DNA of 64,000 bases, taken from the NCBI RefSeq assembly GCF_019448085.1, contig NZ_JAGFNZ010000005.1, forward strand, positions 1 to 64,000. Direction: 5' to 3'. Source of the DNA: Caproiciproducens faecalis. Lineage in GTDB: Bacteria; Bacillota; Clostridia; Oscillospirales; Acutalibacteraceae. The position numbers and the translations under genes are program-made. Below, in pieces: positions 43,919 through 53,953 of this stretch. The notes under the pieces are model-generated. The model was given only the letters and a program-made list of their open reading frames with translations. It was not told where the DNA came from and searched no databases. The first letter of the stretch is position 1, and the number at the start of each line of letters is the position of its first letter.

Positions 43919-45679
43919 TCAGGAAGCAAGAATGGAAGATAAGGTCCGGTCTATTTCCTTCATATAGTCATCAAACATTTCCAGTTTATTGTTGGGAATG
44001 TCGTATTTCATTTTTACCAGCTTGTCAAACAGGCCCGACTGCACAATACCGGAAATCGGCACCGATGCGGCCACGATCTGTTTTGCTTTTTTATAGAGAT
44101 AGAGAATTACTTTCATCATCAGCTTCTGCTTTTCAAGGGGAACAAAGGTATCTTCCGCGTGGAAGGCGTTCTGCTGTAAGAAACCAACCCTGATAATTCT
44201 TGCAATCTCAATAATCAGCTTCTGGTCGTCAGGCAGAACGTCTGAACCGATCAGTTTAACAATTTCCATCAGCTGGTTTTCTTCCTGCAGAATTTTATTA
44301 ATCTGTTTACGGTATTTGATGAAGTCTTCGCCCACATGCTCTGCATACCACGGATCAAGATCGGTGAAATATTCACTGTAGCTCTGTGTCCAGTTGATTG
44401 CCGGATAGTGTCTGGCGTAGGCAAGGGCTTTGTCCAGCGCCCAGAAGCAGCGGGTAAAACGTTTTGTATTCTGTGTGACAGGTTCCGAAAAGTCGGAACC
44501 CTGTGGGGAAACAGCGCCGATAATGGTAATGGAACCGTCCGTGCTGTTCAGGTTTCTCACCATCCCCGCGCGCTCGTAGAATTCGGAAAGGCGGCTGGGC
44601 AGATATGCCGGGAAGCCTTCCTCGGCGGGCATTTCCTCCAGACGGCCGGAAATCTCACGGAGAGCTTCCGCCCAGCGGGAAGTGGAGTCTGCCATAATGG
44701 CAACATGGTAACCCATGTCACGGTAATACTCGGCAAGCGTAATACCGGTGTAGATGGAAGCTTCACGCGCAGCAACAGGCATGTTGCTGGTGTTTGCAAT
44801 CAGTACGGTTCGGTCGGTCATGGGTCTGCCGGATTTCGGGTCGATCAGCTCTGAAAATTCATCCAGTACCTGACTCATTTCGTTTCCGCGTTCACCGCAG
44901 CCAACATAGATAATGATATCCGCGTCGCACCACTTGGCAAGCTGGTGCTGCGTCATTGTTTTTCCAGTACCGAATCCACCGGGGATTGCCGCAGTGCCTC
45001 CCTTGGAAATAGGGAAGAGGGTGTCTATGACACGCTGACCGGTAATCAGCGGCACTTTTGTCTGTAAGCGCTCGGTTACCGGGCGCGGCACACGAATCGG
45101 CCAGCGCTGGCAAAGCGAAAGCTGGTGTAAATCTCCGTGTTCATCCTGCAGTTCCACGATGGTGTCATGCACTTTATACTGACCGTTCGCGCTTACCTTG
45201 GTTACAACGCCGGAAAGGCGCGGAGGCACCATGCACCTGTGCTTGATAATCGTTGTTTCAGGGCATTCGGCGTAAACGTCGCCGCCCTTTAATCGGTCGC
45301 CCTCTTTTACGGTGACCGTTACGTCCCAAAGCCGGGTTTCGTCCAAAGCGGATACGTTGCTTCCGCGGGCAATAAAGGCGCCGGACTGTTCTGCAACGCT
45401 CTTCAGCGGGCGTTCAATTCCGTCAAAAATATTATCGATAATTCCAGGCCCAAGGGTTACGTTCATTGGGCTGCCGGTGCCGACAACAGGTTCGCCCGGT
45501 TTTAGGCCCGTGGTTTCCTCGTAGACCTGAATGGTAATAAATTTATCTGTAATGCCAATGACTTCGCCAACCAGACGTTCGTCTCCGACATATACCATTT
45601 CCATCATGGAAAAGCTGCGCGAGTCTTTTACGGTAACGACGGAACCGTTTATTCCGAATATTACATTCTGATTATCCAT
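43919..45679 (-). CDS. atpA: A/V-type ATP synthase catalytic subunit A
   Basis: A 586-residue catalytic subunit with Walker A GGFGTGKT near residue 236 and the A-subunit-specific non-homologous insertion between about residues 110 and 190. The conserved [20 protein letters not shown] follows. The start at 45679 gives [15 protein letters not shown] and has GGAGA 8 bases upstream; the longer frame overlaps subunit E. The enzyme couples ATP to H+ or Na+ movement. In fermenting clostridia it often works as an ATP-driven pump. Confidence 0.97.
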   Translation of the reverse strand: MDNQNVIFGINGSVVTVKDSRSFSMMEMVYVGDERLVGEVIGITDKFITIQVYEETTGLKPGEPVVGTGSPMNVTLGPGIIDNIFDGIERPLKSVAEQSGAFIARGSNVSALDETRLWDVTVTVKEGDRLKGGDVYAECPETTIIKHRCMVPPRLSGVVTKVSANGQYKVHDTIVELQDEHGDLHQLSLCQRWPIRVPRPVTERLQTKVPLITGQRVIDTLFPISKGGTAAIPGGFGTGKTMTQHQLAKWCDADIIIYVGCGERGNEMSQVLDEFSELIDPKSGRPMTDRTVLIANTSNMPVAAREASIYTGITLAEYYRDMGYHVAIMADSTSRWAEALREISGRLEEMPAEEGFPAYLPSRLSEFYERAGMVRNLNSTDGSITIIGAVSPQGSDFSEPVTQNTKRFTRCFWALDKALAYARHYPAINWTQSYSEYFTDLDPWYAEHVGEDFIKYRKQINKILQEENQLMEIVKLIGSDVLPDDQKLIIEIARIIRVGFLQQNAFHAEDTFVPLEKQKLMMKVILYLYKKAKQIVAASVPISGIVQSGLFDKLVKMKYDIPNNKLEMFDDYMKEIDRTLSSILAS

Positions 45680-45714
45680 CTCATTCATCTCCGTTATAAC
45701 AATTGGGCTCGGGC

Positions 45715-46311
45715 TCAGACGATAGCCATCCCCGAGTTTTCTGCAAACCACTCGCGCTGGTCCTCCAACATGGAATCAAGCGTGATGTCCGCCGAAATGC
45801 CCATTTGCGAATTGTAGGCGCGGATTCCGCCGATATGAATGTCGGGGTTGATCTTAAAAGTACAGTCTTTTCCAAAAGCCTCTTTTATCAGCTCTTGGTA
45901 TTTTTCATCTTCTTTTTTAATACAAAGGACAGTGCCGGGTTTTGTGAAGGTTTTAGAAAGTTCCGCCGCGAATTTTTTCAGCAGAGCAGTGTATTCGCTT
46001 TTCTGAGTATACTCGATCAGCGCATTATTAGCACGCTCAAAAACCTTGGCGGTAATACTCTGGCGTTTAGCCAGAAGTTCTTTACGGCCTTCCATTTCAC
46101 GCTGAGCCATTTCACGGGAAATTCCGTTGCGCATTTCCGCCATTTCTTTCTGTATCAGACGATAAGCTTCAGTCAGTACCTCCACCTCGGCTTCGTCCAG
46201 CTCTCTTTGTTTGAATTCCGATACCTCCTGCTCAATCTTTTTACGCTGTTCTTCCGCGTAGTGATTGATAGCAAGGTAAAATTTATTCATTTTGTCATCA
46301 TTGACCGCCAT
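45715..46311 (-). CDS. atpE: A/V-type ATP synthase subunit E
   Basis: A 198-residue peripheral-stalk subunit. A long charged helix at the N-terminus (to about residue 105) is followed by a globular C-terminal domain that caps the head. It forms a heterodimer with the G subunit encoded first in the operon. It lies between F and A, with about 30 bases on each side. Confidence 0.9.
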   Translation of the reverse strand: MAVNDDKMNKFYLAINHYAEEQRKKIEQEVSEFKQRELDEAEVEVLTEAYRLIQKEMAEMRNGISREMAQREMEGRKELLAKRQSITAKVFERANNALIEYTQKSEYTALLKKFAAELSKTFTKPGTVLCIKKEDEKYQELIKEAFGKDCTFKINPDIHIGGIRAYNSQMGISADITLDSMLEDQREWFAENSGMAIV

Positions 46312-46342
46312 GGTTGAACCCCCGTTCCGCCGTAAATGCGGC

Positions 46343-46651
46343 TTAAATTTTCAGCCCGATCGCCTCACGGACATAACGGGTAATCGAATCCTTCGTACGG
46401 CCGTTGCCGTGTCTGTCCGGAATTTCCAGTATAAGCGGGCGCTTTTGGTTGAGCTTTAAATCATAAACCAGTTCGGGGCAAAGGGACAGCAGTGTCTCCG
46501 TTATCAGAATAACGGCAACATCTTCCATTGCCATTGCCTCTTTCAGTGCTTTTTGCACTTCGGCGGTTTCATGAACCACCACGCCGTCAATACCGGCCAA
46601 ACGCAGCCCAACCTGAGTATCCACATTATCGCTTATCAGGTAAAAGCGCAT
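46343..46651 (-). CDS. atpF: A/V-type ATP synthase subunit F
   Basis: A 102-residue central-stalk subunit with a CheY-like alpha/beta fold. The typical start MRFYLISDNVDTQVGLRLAG, the segment VAVILITETL and the final IPDRHG-type motif are present. It binds subunit D and couples rotation. Confidence 0.93.
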   Translation of the reverse strand: MRFYLISDNVDTQVGLRLAGIDGVVVHETAEVQKALKEAMAMEDVAVILITETLLSLCPELVYDLKLNQKRPLILEIPDRHGNGRTKDSITRYVREAIGLKI

Positions 46652-46677
46652 AAGAATGCACCTCAGCTTTCGATCAG

Positions 46678-47124
46678 TTAAACCTTATTCAGGATCAGGA
46701 TGGAAATCAGCAGGCCGTACAGGGCAATACCTTCGCCCAAAGCCACGAAGATCAGCGCTTTACCGAACGCCTTCGGATCTTCACTGGTTGCGCCGATTGC
46801 AGCAGGAGCCGCAGCGGCAACAGCAATACCGCCGCCGATACCTGCAAGACCGGTAACGAGTGCGGCCGCAATCAGGCCCATTCCTGTGGAATTGCTGGCA
46901 GCGGTTCCGGTTTCAGAGGAACTCGGCTTGGCGGGAGTGTCGGAAGGTGTAGTTGCGGAAGCAACAACCGGAATCGCAAAGGTAAGAACACAGACCGCCA
47001 TAAAGGTCAAAAGCTGCGTTGCTACTGCGCTGTGAATTTTTTTCCCGTTTTTAACGGAACGGACAGAAAAGATCACCGATGCAATTAAGAACAATACGGG
47101 CAAGCTGATTAATACGAATTTCAT
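46678..47124 (-). CDS. atpK: A/V-type ATP synthase rotor-ring subunit K
   Basis: A 148-residue membrane rotor subunit. The C-terminal hairpin has GLAGIGGGIAVAAAAPAAIG and the ion-binding Glu in the last helix (ALGEGIALYGLLISILIL). Two more hydrophobic segments and a Pro/Ser/Thr linker precede it, so there are four segments but only one ion-site Glu. The Gln and the Ser/Thr after Glu that mark sodium-binding rings are not seen, which leans towards proton coupling. The start at 47124 has GGAGG just upstream. Confidence 0.93.
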   Translation of the reverse strand: MKFVLISLPVLFLIASVIFSVRSVKNGKKIHSAVATQLLTFMAVCVLTFAIPVVASATTPSDTPAKPSSSETGTAASNSTGMGLIAAALVTGLAGIGGGIAVAAAAPAAIGATSEDPKAFGKALIFVALGEGIALYGLLISILILNKV

Positions 47125-47174
47125 GATAGTACCTCCATCAAATGTCTGATTGATATAGTTATCGGAAAAAAGCA

Positions 47175-49118
47175 TTACTGCTCCTTACGAACAACAACAG
47201 GATTGAACGGGCGGCCTCCGCCGTCAAAGAAACGACTGAACATTTCATAGAATTCAAGTCGTAACACCTGAATTCCTACAAGCAGTCCCTCAAGTGCCAT
47301 GACAAACACGTTGCCGATCATGACGATCAGGACGTAGCCAATGCCGCCGGACATTCCGGCAAGTGTAAACACAACCAGCATCATGCCGGCATGAACAAGG
47401 ACAAAAGCACCTACACGCAGAAAACTCATGGTGTTTGTTGCAAAACTCAGAAGAAATTCAAACACCTCAAAGAAGTTCTGCATAATGAAATCGCCCCATT
47501 TTTCGGGCTTCCAGTCCGGTTTGCGCTCAACTAAACCGCCGAGCACTTCACGGAAGAACATCACGGCAATCGGCAGAATAATGAAACACAAAACATAGGT
47601 CGGGCTGACTATCTGCCAGCCAAAAGCAACCTGTCCGCCGAAACCGGCCACCAAAGCGGTATAAAAAATGAAACCCGCGACCCCGTTGGGGCCGAAAAGC
47701 GCGTTTTCATAGTGCTTTCTTTTCAGGGAAGAGTAGATGTTTATCAGGATTGCTAAAATGACCAGTATCACGCCGATTCCCACCGCGGAGTAAATAATCA
47801 TGTTGGTGGTGGCGGGCTTCATCACTTCAACCGGTTTTTCCGCAAATCCAAGCGCGCGGTATATCGGGTCAAGCGCATTCTCAAAACCGAAGACAGAGCC
47901 GAAAACCAGTCCGAAAATTCCGGAAGAGACTCCGCAGGGAATCAAAATTCTGCCCAGTTTCATCTGTTTCTTTTTCCACATATACCAGCCGATCAGGGAA
48001 ACACAGAGCCCCTGCCCAAGATCGCCGAACATGATGCCGAACAGCAGGAAATAGGTGAGCGCAACAAACGGGGTCGGGTCGACCTCATCGTAGCACGGCA
48101 GACCGTACATATCCACAAAGAATTCGAAGGGCCGGAACACTTTCTTGTTCTTCAGTTCCACAGGCGGAGAGTGTAAAAGCTCCTCCTCGGCTCCTTCAAA
48201 GGTGTAATTCAAAGATTCGACTTTGTCGAGTTCCTTTTTGAAATAGGTTTCCTGATCCGCCGGAATCCAGCCGGTCAGAATGAAATTATCATTGTAGCGG
48301 GCAGCGTAGCGCCGGATTCCGAAATAGACGGATTGTTCCGTCAGCCAGGAATAGACCTTCTGGCACATCGTTTTTTCTTTTTTCCAAAGTGCTTCGAACC
48401 GTTCGTCAACCCGTTTTATGCGTTCTATTTCAACGTCTCGTTTGCTGCGGAGCGTTTCCACGCCCGTTTCCGGGCTGCCGGTCAGTTCCGTCAAGCGCGT
48501 CCTTTCAAAATAGAGGCTGGAGAAAATCCGGTCAACCTCGCTGACCATATCGATGGGCGAAAAATATACCCCCCAATAATGAGTTGCATCACTCGTTGAC
48601 GGAAAAAATATAACATATGGATTTTGCTTATAAGAATTCAGTTTTTCGTAGCTTTCCCTCGGCAGGGCGCCAAACCGAACCTTAATGTACTTGCAGGCGT
48701 GAATCTGGTCCAGATCCAGATCAAGGCCCACAAAATGACTGATTTTTTCTATTTCATTCGTGTAATTCTGAATATTGAGCTGAGCGTCCGCGCGTTCTTT
48801 CTGCAGCTGGCTGAAGGAAGATGATATATAGTCCACATAGGCGTTCATATCTTCGCGGCTCATCTTGATTCCGGAAACCTCGTCGGCACTCAGCAGGGTG
48901 AGTTTCTTTTTGGAACCTGCCAAAGAGTCGGCCAGCTGCTGCAGCGGTTCGGAGTATGGATTTTCTTCATTCAGCGGTGAAAAATCAGAGGTATCGGAGT
49001 AAAATGACAGCGCATTGTCGGGGTGAAAAGAACAGGATTTTCCGCACAGTGTAGTGGCTTGATCCAAGTCAGCCATTCTTCCTATAATACTAACCACTTT
49101 AACTTTTAAAACGGCCAA
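47175..49118 (-). CDS. atpI: A/V-type ATP synthase subunit I (a-subunit type)
   Basis: A 647-residue stator membrane subunit. The soluble N-terminal half (about 330 residues, with coiled coils) is followed by about seven or eight transmembrane segments. GIMFGDLGQGL lies near the first, and FLRVGAFVLVHAGM lies near the ion channel. The start is TTG at 49118 with AAGGAGTG upstream. It lies three bases after subunit C. Confidence 0.95.
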   Translation of the reverse strand: MAVLKVKVVSIIGRMADLDQATTLCGKSCSFHPDNALSFYSDTSDFSPLNEENPYSEPLQQLADSLAGSKKKLTLLSADEVSGIKMSREDMNAYVDYISSSFSQLQKERADAQLNIQNYTNEIEKISHFVGLDLDLDQIHACKYIKVRFGALPRESYEKLNSYKQNPYVIFFPSTSDATHYWGVYFSPIDMVSEVDRIFSSLYFERTRLTELTGSPETGVETLRSKRDVEIERIKRVDERFEALWKKEKTMCQKVYSWLTEQSVYFGIRRYAARYNDNFILTGWIPADQETYFKKELDKVESLNYTFEGAEEELLHSPPVELKNKKVFRPFEFFVDMYGLPCYDEVDPTPFVALTYFLLFGIMFGDLGQGLCVSLIGWYMWKKKQMKLGRILIPCGVSSGIFGLVFGSVFGFENALDPIYRALGFAEKPVEVMKPATTNMIIYSAVGIGVILVILAILINIYSSLKRKHYENALFGPNGVAGFIFYTALVAGFGGQVAFGWQIVSPTYVLCFIILPIAVMFFREVLGGLVERKPDWKPEKWGDFIMQNFFEVFEFLLSFATNTMSFLRVGAFVLVHAGMMLVVFTLAGMSGGIGYVLIVMIGNVFVMALEGLLVGIQVLRLEFYEMFSRFFDGGGRPFNPVVVRKEQ

Positions 49119-49121
49119 ATA

Positions 49122-50183
49122 TCAATCACTCCTTTCACTGAAATTATAAACGACAAGTAATTTCGCAATCTCTTCAGGAGGTAATTTGTATCTGATACCC
49201 TCAACGATGGTAACGATGTCCATTAGTTCGATCTGCATAAGAAAGGTGTAGGATATCAGTACGACCGACGGATGTGTAGAAAAATGAATGTCGTGCCGGC
49301 AGGTCATGTATTTCACACGGTTGGAAATTTCGCCCGCGTAGCTGTGTTCAATTTTCAAAAAGTGTTTGCCGACGGCGGTCTGTTCCATCAGCTTGGTTAC
49401 GGCATCGGCGCTTTCCGCTTCGATCATCTCGTCCAGAATCCGTTTGTTGATGTTTCCGAACGGCAGCAGCGAACTGCGAATGAAATCGGGGCCAGCGTTG
49501 TAGGAAACCTTTAGACGGATAATGCGGGCGTAATTAATCAGATCAATGTAAGAGTTAAAAATATCGCGGAGCTGTCTTGCCGTCTCTCCGTGAGTATGCT
49601 GGTCGATCACTTCAAAAACGCTGCTGTATAAATAAGTATAAAGAGCATTCTCAATTCCAGTGTAGTTCAACGGAATTCCTTCAATCGGCCGGAAGCCTTC
49701 CAGAAGTTTCTGGTACGGTGTGTGGCTGAGTGCGCTTATCAGATCATCATAGCTTTTAACCTGACTGAGCGCCGTCAGATTAATGTGCGTATGCCTTGTC
49801 AGATACATCGGCAGCGCAAACACATAATCTTCCGGCGTTCCCGCTTCCAGTAAAAGAATGCTGTGCAGAATCTGCTCAATCTCGCTTCGTGTAATTACAT
49901 ACTGCGAAAAATGTTCTCCGACAGATATTTCGTATCGGCACAGAGAGGCATATTCCTCGAAAAGCTTCTGCTTCAGCCTGGCTTCCAGCTGACCGCGGTG
50001 GACGTTGTTTTGGTCAATCCCTGCAAGTGCTTTGCCGTAAGAAGTCCGTGTTTTCAGGTAGCTGGCGACTTCGCCCACATTCTGACAGGCCAGCAGTTCT
50101 CTGTAATTCTGTTTTGTAAGGCGTCTTCCATACATGGCGCGTGCCTTAGACAAAATTGCGTTGGAGGAAAGGGTGGAAAGCAT
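49122..50183 (-). CDS. atpC: A/V-type ATP synthase subunit C
   Basis: A 353-residue subunit (V-type d family) that links the central stalk to the rotor ring. The start at 50183 gives MLSTLSSNAILSKARAMYGRR, with GGGGAGTG upstream; the longer frame overlaps the preceding G-like gene. Helical, with no membrane segment. Here C precedes I, unlike the classical Enterococcus ntp order. Confidence 0.92.
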   Translation of the reverse strand: MLSTLSSNAILSKARAMYGRRLTKQNYRELLACQNVGEVASYLKTRTSYGKALAGIDQNNVHRGQLEARLKQKLFEEYASLCRYEISVGEHFSQYVITRSEIEQILHSILLLEAGTPEDYVFALPMYLTRHTHINLTALSQVKSYDDLISALSHTPYQKLLEGFRPIEGIPLNYTGIENALYTYLYSSVFEVIDQHTHGETARQLRDIFNSYIDLINYARIIRLKVSYNAGPDFIRSSLLPFGNINKRILDEMIEAESADAVTKLMEQTAVGKHFLKIEHSYAGEISNRVKYMTCRHDIHFSTHPSVVLISYTFLMQIELMDIVTIVEGIRYKLPPEEIAKLLVVYNFSERSD

Positions 50184-50188
50184 TTCGA

Positions 50189-50500
50189 TCACTCCCCTAG
50201 TACACGGGCGACGATTGCATTCACCCAAGTGTCGCTGTTTTTGGTGTAAAGGTCATCAAGCTTTGAAGAAAGCTCGGCAATTTTCTTTTTCTTTTCGTTC
50301 CATTCTGCCTCGGCAACCGCACGTTCATTTGGTTCGTTCAGGGCAATCCTTTTTCGTGCTCTTTCAAGATAATCGTTTCGGATCTGTTCCCTTTTTTCAG
50401 CTACTTCCTTTTCGGAACTCACTTTTTCCATCTGAGCCGCATCGGTGATCTCTCTGGCTTTACGATCCATCTCGACAATCTGCTTAATCAAATCTTGCAT
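50189..50500 (-). CDS. A/V-type ATP synthase subunit G/H
   Basis: A 103-residue, almost wholly helical and charged protein (Lys/Glu/Arg-rich, with coiled-coil heptads from about residue 5 to 85). By size and position it is the peripheral-stalk partner of subunit E (called G or H in different systems). First gene of the operon, five bases before subunit C, with its own promoter 80 bases upstream. Confidence 0.85.
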   Translation of the reverse strand: MQDLIKQIVEMDRKAREITDAAQMEKVSSEKEVAEKREQIRNDYLERARKRIALNEPNERAVAEAEWNEKKKKIAELSSKLDDLYTKNSDTWVNAIVARVLGE

Positions 50501-50579
50501 TTGACCGCGCCTCCTCGTGGCGAAATAAACAATTTATTTCAAAATATTTGTAAACATATTACATGTCTGGCGTTTATCC

Positions 50580-50608
50580 ATTATAGTCCTCTTAAATGGC
50601 TTTTACAA
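50580..50608 (-). promoter_or_regulatory. Promoter of the A/V-ATPase operon
   Basis: On the minus strand, TTGTAA (50608-50603) and TATAAT (50585-50580) are separated by 17 bases. The leader before the first start codon is about 73 bases and AT-rich. Confidence 0.7.
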
Positions 50609-50712
50609 TATGCAATAATACGCAATGAAATTCACAGTATTTAATTAAATTAGACATAGTGTTGAAAATAACGGGAAATTTATGACTAATTTATGAATAA
50701 ACGGTTTTTGAT

Positions 50713-52071
50713 TTAGTTTTTCAAACTCTGCATCGGAGCGGGAATCCGTCCGCCGCGCTGAATAAATTTTAACGGCGAATAACGGTTCACTTCCATTACC
50801 GGGCCGCCGCCCAGAAGACCGCCGAAATTCAGCTCTTCTCCGGCCTTTTTGCCGATGGCCGGGATGATGCGCACCGCGGTGGTTTTTGAGTTGACCATGC
50901 CGATTGCGGCTTCGTCCGCAATAATGGCGGAGAGGATTTCCGCGGGTGTGTCGCCCGGTACCGCGATCATGTCCAGACCGACGGAGCAGACGGCCGTCAT
51001 TGCTTCCAGCTTAACAATGCTCAGTGCGCCGCAGCGTGCCGCGTGAATCATACCGGCGTCCTCCGTAACTGGAATAAACGCGCCGGACAGTCCCCCTACA
51101 TGAGAGGACGCCATTACGCCGCCTTTTTTGACAGCGTCGTTTAACAGAGCAAGAGCGGCGGTCGTGCCATGCGCACCGCAGCACTCCAGTCCCATTTCTT
51201 CCAAAATATACGCTACGGAATCGCCGACGGCCGGGGTCGGGGCGAGGGAAAGATCCACAATGCCGAACGGAACGTACAGCCTGCGGGATGCTTCCTGCGC
51301 CACAAGCTGACCCATGCGTGTAATTTTAAATGCTGTTTTCTTAATGATGTCCGCGACTTCCGTAATATCACAGTCACCGGCTTTTGCCAGTGCCGCGCGG
51401 ACTACGCCGGGGCCGGAAACGCCTACGTTTATTACACAGTCCGGTTCACCGGCTCCGTGAAAAGCACCCGCCATAAACGGGTTGTCTTCCGGCGCGTTGC
51501 AGAAAACAACCAGCTTGGCCGCGCCAATGCAGTCGCGGTCGGCAGTCGCTTCCGCCAGCTCGCGGATTACCTTGCCCATTTTTGCCACAGCGTCCATGTT
51601 GATGCCCGCCTTGGTGGTGCCGATATTGACGGAGGAACAGACGAATTCCGTTTCGCTTAAAGCTTCCGGAATACTTTTTATCAGTGCATAGTCACCGGGC
51701 GCAAAGCCTTTATGCACCAGAGCGGAGTACCCCCCAATGAAGTTGACGCCGGTCGATTTGGCAGCGCGGTCAAGGGCCTTGGCAAAATGCACAGGATTTT
51801 TTCCCGGACAGGCTGCCGCGATCATTGCAATGGGAGTGACGGCGATTCGTTTGTGAATGATCGGAATACCGTATTCTTTACTGATATTTTCGCCGGTTTT
51901 TACCAGATTACCCGCATAGCGGCAGATTTTATCGTAAATTTTATCACATGATTTCTCAATGTCAGAATCGACGCAGTCCAGCAGGGAAATCCCCATCGTA
52001 ATGGTGCGCACGTCCAGATTCTCATTGTCAATCATATTGATGGTTTCCAGTATATCATGAGAGTTGACCAT
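50713..52071 (-). CDS. UPF0210/PFL family protein
   Basis: A 452-residue protein of the UPF0210 (PFL-like, DUF711) family. Conserved Gly-rich stretches are visible: [26 protein letters not shown] and [13 protein letters not shown]. The fold is related to pyruvate formate-lyase, but a glycyl-radical RVxG motif is not obvious at the C-terminus, so radical chemistry is not supported. The function is unknown. It lies 40 bases downstream of an ACT-domain gene, the standard partnership of this family. Confidence 0.93.
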   Translation of the reverse strand: MVNSHDILETINMIDNENLDVRTITMGISLLDCVDSDIEKSCDKIYDKICRYAGNLVKTGENISKEYGIPIIHKRIAVTPIAMIAAACPGKNPVHFAKALDRAAKSTGVNFIGGYSALVHKGFAPGDYALIKSIPEALSETEFVCSSVNIGTTKAGINMDAVAKMGKVIRELAEATADRDCIGAAKLVVFCNAPEDNPFMAGAFHGAGEPDCVINVGVSGPGVVRAALAKAGDCDITEVADIIKKTAFKITRMGQLVAQEASRRLYVPFGIVDLSLAPTPAVGDSVAYILEEMGLECCGAHGTTAALALLNDAVKKGGVMASSHVGGLSGAFIPVTEDAGMIHAARCGALSIVKLEAMTAVCSVGLDMIAVPGDTPAEILSAIIADEAAIGMVNSKTTAVRIIPAIGKKAGEELNFGGLLGGGPVMEVNRYSPLKFIQRGGRIPAPMQSLKN

Positions 52072-52111
52072 TGGTTGTCCTCAGACCCTTCTTTATATAA
52101 TGTAAGCTTTT

Positions 52112-52381
52112 TCAGATCCGGTGCATGGAGTTGAAGATGTCCTCGTGCATCACATGAACGGTCAGGTTCATGTCGCTGCCGATTGCCGTGAGCTTGTCCG
52201 AAAGTTCATTAAAAGGGATGGTGGATTTCGAAATGTCAACCATCATAATCATGGCAAACAGATCCTGCAAAATTGATTGTGTTACTTCAACGACGTTTAC
52301 TCCGTTGTCGGCGCAGATTGTAGAAACCCTGGCCAGGATACCCACCATATCTTTACCGATGACTGTAATGACCGCACGCAT
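52112..52381 (-). CDS. ACT domain-containing protein (UPF0237)
   Basis: An 89-residue single-ACT protein. The motif GKDMVGILARVSTICADNGVN is typical of amino-acid-binding ACT domains. It precedes the UPF0210 gene on the same strand, with GGAGG before the start at 52381. An allosteric or regulatory role for that partner is inferred from context; the ligand is unknown. Confidence 0.93.
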   Translation of the reverse strand: MRAVITVIGKDMVGILARVSTICADNGVNVVEVTQSILQDLFAMIMMVDISKSTIPFNELSDKLTAIGSDMNLTVHVMHEDIFNSMHRI

Positions 52382-52473
52382 AGTATTACCTCCAAATGAA
52401 TAAATTGTTAATAAAAAATTGCAAACTTACTTAACATTATGACTGACATTTGGGTTCTTGTCAATAGAATCAC

Positions 52474-52495
52474 CCGCACGGGACGAGCCGTGCGG
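52474..52495. other. GC-rich hairpin in a divergent intergenic region
   Basis: CCGCACGG (52474-52481) pairs with CCGTGCGG (52488-52495) across GACGAG. No T run. It lies between the ACT gene and the PHP phosphatase gene, 133 bases before the latter. The rest of this 246-base gap is AT-rich and holds the promoter region. Confidence 0.4.
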
Positions 52496-52581
52496 CGTAG
52501 TCATTCTGTTCAAACATCCGCCCGATTATTCGGTGCAAAATATTGATGATTGACCTATAAATATACATTGTTTTATGTTAC

Positions 52582-52587
52582 TATAAT
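52582..52587 (+). promoter_or_regulatory. -10 box for the PHP phosphatase operon
   Basis: A consensus TATAAT, 41 bases before the start codon. No convincing -35 box at the right distance. Confidence 0.4.
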
Positions 52588-52627
52588 ATATTAATAAGGT
52601 AATACGCTTTTTGCCGGGAGGAAATCT

Positions 52628-53440
52628 ATGAAATATCATTATCTATCAGATAGCCACGTCCATTCCGACTGTTCGCGCGATGCCAATGATCCGACCATGA
52701 TGATGTGCGAAAGCGCTGCCCGGCTTGGGCTTTATTCCATTACCATGACCGACCACTGTGAATGCAACGCTTACAGAACGGAAGGATACGATAAAAGTGC
52801 CCGTCAGTCTTATTTTGAAGCGCGCAAGGCGGGTGCGGTTTTTCACGGACGGCTGAACATCTACTCCGGTGTGGAGCTTGGACAACCCATGCAGGATCTT
52901 TCCGCCGCTGACGATGTTCTGGAAGCCTGTGACTTTGACTTTGTGCTTGCTTCCGTCCACAGCACGAAAAACAACGTGGATTTTTATGATATGGACTATG
53001 CACGCACGGATATTGACGATGCTCTTAACCGATACTTTAACGAAATTCAGGAAATGATTGAATGGGGGAAATTCGATTCTCTGGCCCATCTGACCTATCC
53101 CTGGCGGTATATTGTCGGCGAACACAATATTAAAATTGACGACAAAAAATACGCCGGAAGAATCGATGAAGTGCTGAACGCACTGATTTTGAAGCGCAAG
53201 GCCCTGGAGGTAAACACTTCCGGGCTTCGTCAGAAGATTGGGACAACCCTGCCGGATCTGTCCATCATTGCCCGTTACCGCGAACTTGGCGGCAAGCTGA
53301 TTACCGTGGGGTCGGACGCGCACCGCTGGGCCGACGTGGGGGGCGGTGTTGAAAAGGGATTCAGTCTTCTGCTTTCCGCGGGATTCCACCATTTTACCGT
53401 TTATCAGCACCATATCCCGAAATTTTTACCGATATCTTAA
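52628..53440 (+). CDS. PHP-domain phosphatase, histidinol-phosphatase (HisK/HisJ) family
   Basis: A 270-residue PHP-fold metallophosphatase. The metal ligands are visible in DSHVHSDCS (residues 8-16), in MTDHCE (residues 39-44) and in the later SVHSTKN and SDAHRW motifs. Close relatives are histidinol-phosphatases of the last steps of histidine synthesis, but no other his gene is nearby, so the substrate is uncertain. It starts a close run with the Lrp and aminotransferase genes (27 bases to the next). The ATG at 52628 follows GGGAGG. Confidence 0.88.
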   Translation: MKYHYLSDSHVHSDCSRDANDPTMMMCESAARLGLYSITMTDHCECNAYRTEGYDKSARQSYFEARKAGAVFHGRLNIYSGVELGQPMQDLSAADDVLEACDFDFVLASVHSTKNNVDFYDMDYARTDIDDALNRYFNEIQEMIEWGKFDSLAHLTYPWRYIVGEHNIKIDDKKYAGRIDEVLNALILKRKALEVNTSGLRQKIGTTLPDLSIIARYRELGGKLITVGSDAHRWADVGGGVEKGFSLLLSAGFHHFTVYQHHIPKFLPIS

Positions 53441-53467
53441 TGCTTTATTTTAGGAGGAGTATTTATT

Positions 53468-53953
53468 ATGGACCGTTTACTGAATCTTTTGGATGAAAAT
53501 GCACGCCTGACCACTGAGCAGCTGGCCGTTATGCTCAACAAAACCCCTAACGAGGTCGCGGATGCCATTGCCGATTATGAAAAGCAGGGGGTTATCCGGG
53601 GCTATAAAGCGCTGATTAACTGGGAGAAGATCGACGAAAACAAAGCAAGCGCGCTGATCGAGCTGCGGGTTTCCCCCAAGCGCGACCGCGGTTTTGATGA
53701 AATTGCCAACCGTATTATGCAGTTTGACGAAGTGGAAAGCGTTTACCTGATGTCCGGCGGCTACGATCTGGCGGTCAAAGTTCACGGCAAAAGCATGCAG
53801 GAAATCGCCATGTTTGTTATGCGCCGCCTTTCCACGCTCGACTCCGTTCTTTCCACAGCCACTCATTTTATCCTGACCCGTTACAAAGACGGCGGCGTCA
53901 TCCTGAATTCAGAGGATGAGAAGGATGATAGAAGGAGTGTTCTGTGTGATTGA
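53468..53953 (+). CDS. Lrp/AsnC family transcriptional regulator
   Basis: A 161-residue regulator with an N-terminal helix-turn-helix (LTTEQLAVMLNKTPNEVADAI) and a C-terminal RAM/ACT-like ligand domain (ESVYLMSGGYDLAVKVHGKS). Lrp proteins sense amino acids. It overlaps the aminotransferase gene by eight bases, a strong sign that it controls or responds to that gene's substrate. TAGGAGGAG precedes the ATG. Confidence 0.94.
   Translation: MDRLLNLLDENARLTTEQLAVMLNKTPNEVADAIADYEKQGVIRGYKALINWEKIDENKASALIELRVSPKRDRGFDEIANRIMQFDEVESVYLMSGGYDLAVKVHGKSMQEIAMFVMRRLSTLDSVLSTATHFILTRYKDGGVILNSEDEKDDRRSVLCD

Noticed and set aside
52395-52440. Rex-like operator (TTGTTAA with a distant TTGCAA)
   Set aside because: The second half does not match and the spacing is wrong.
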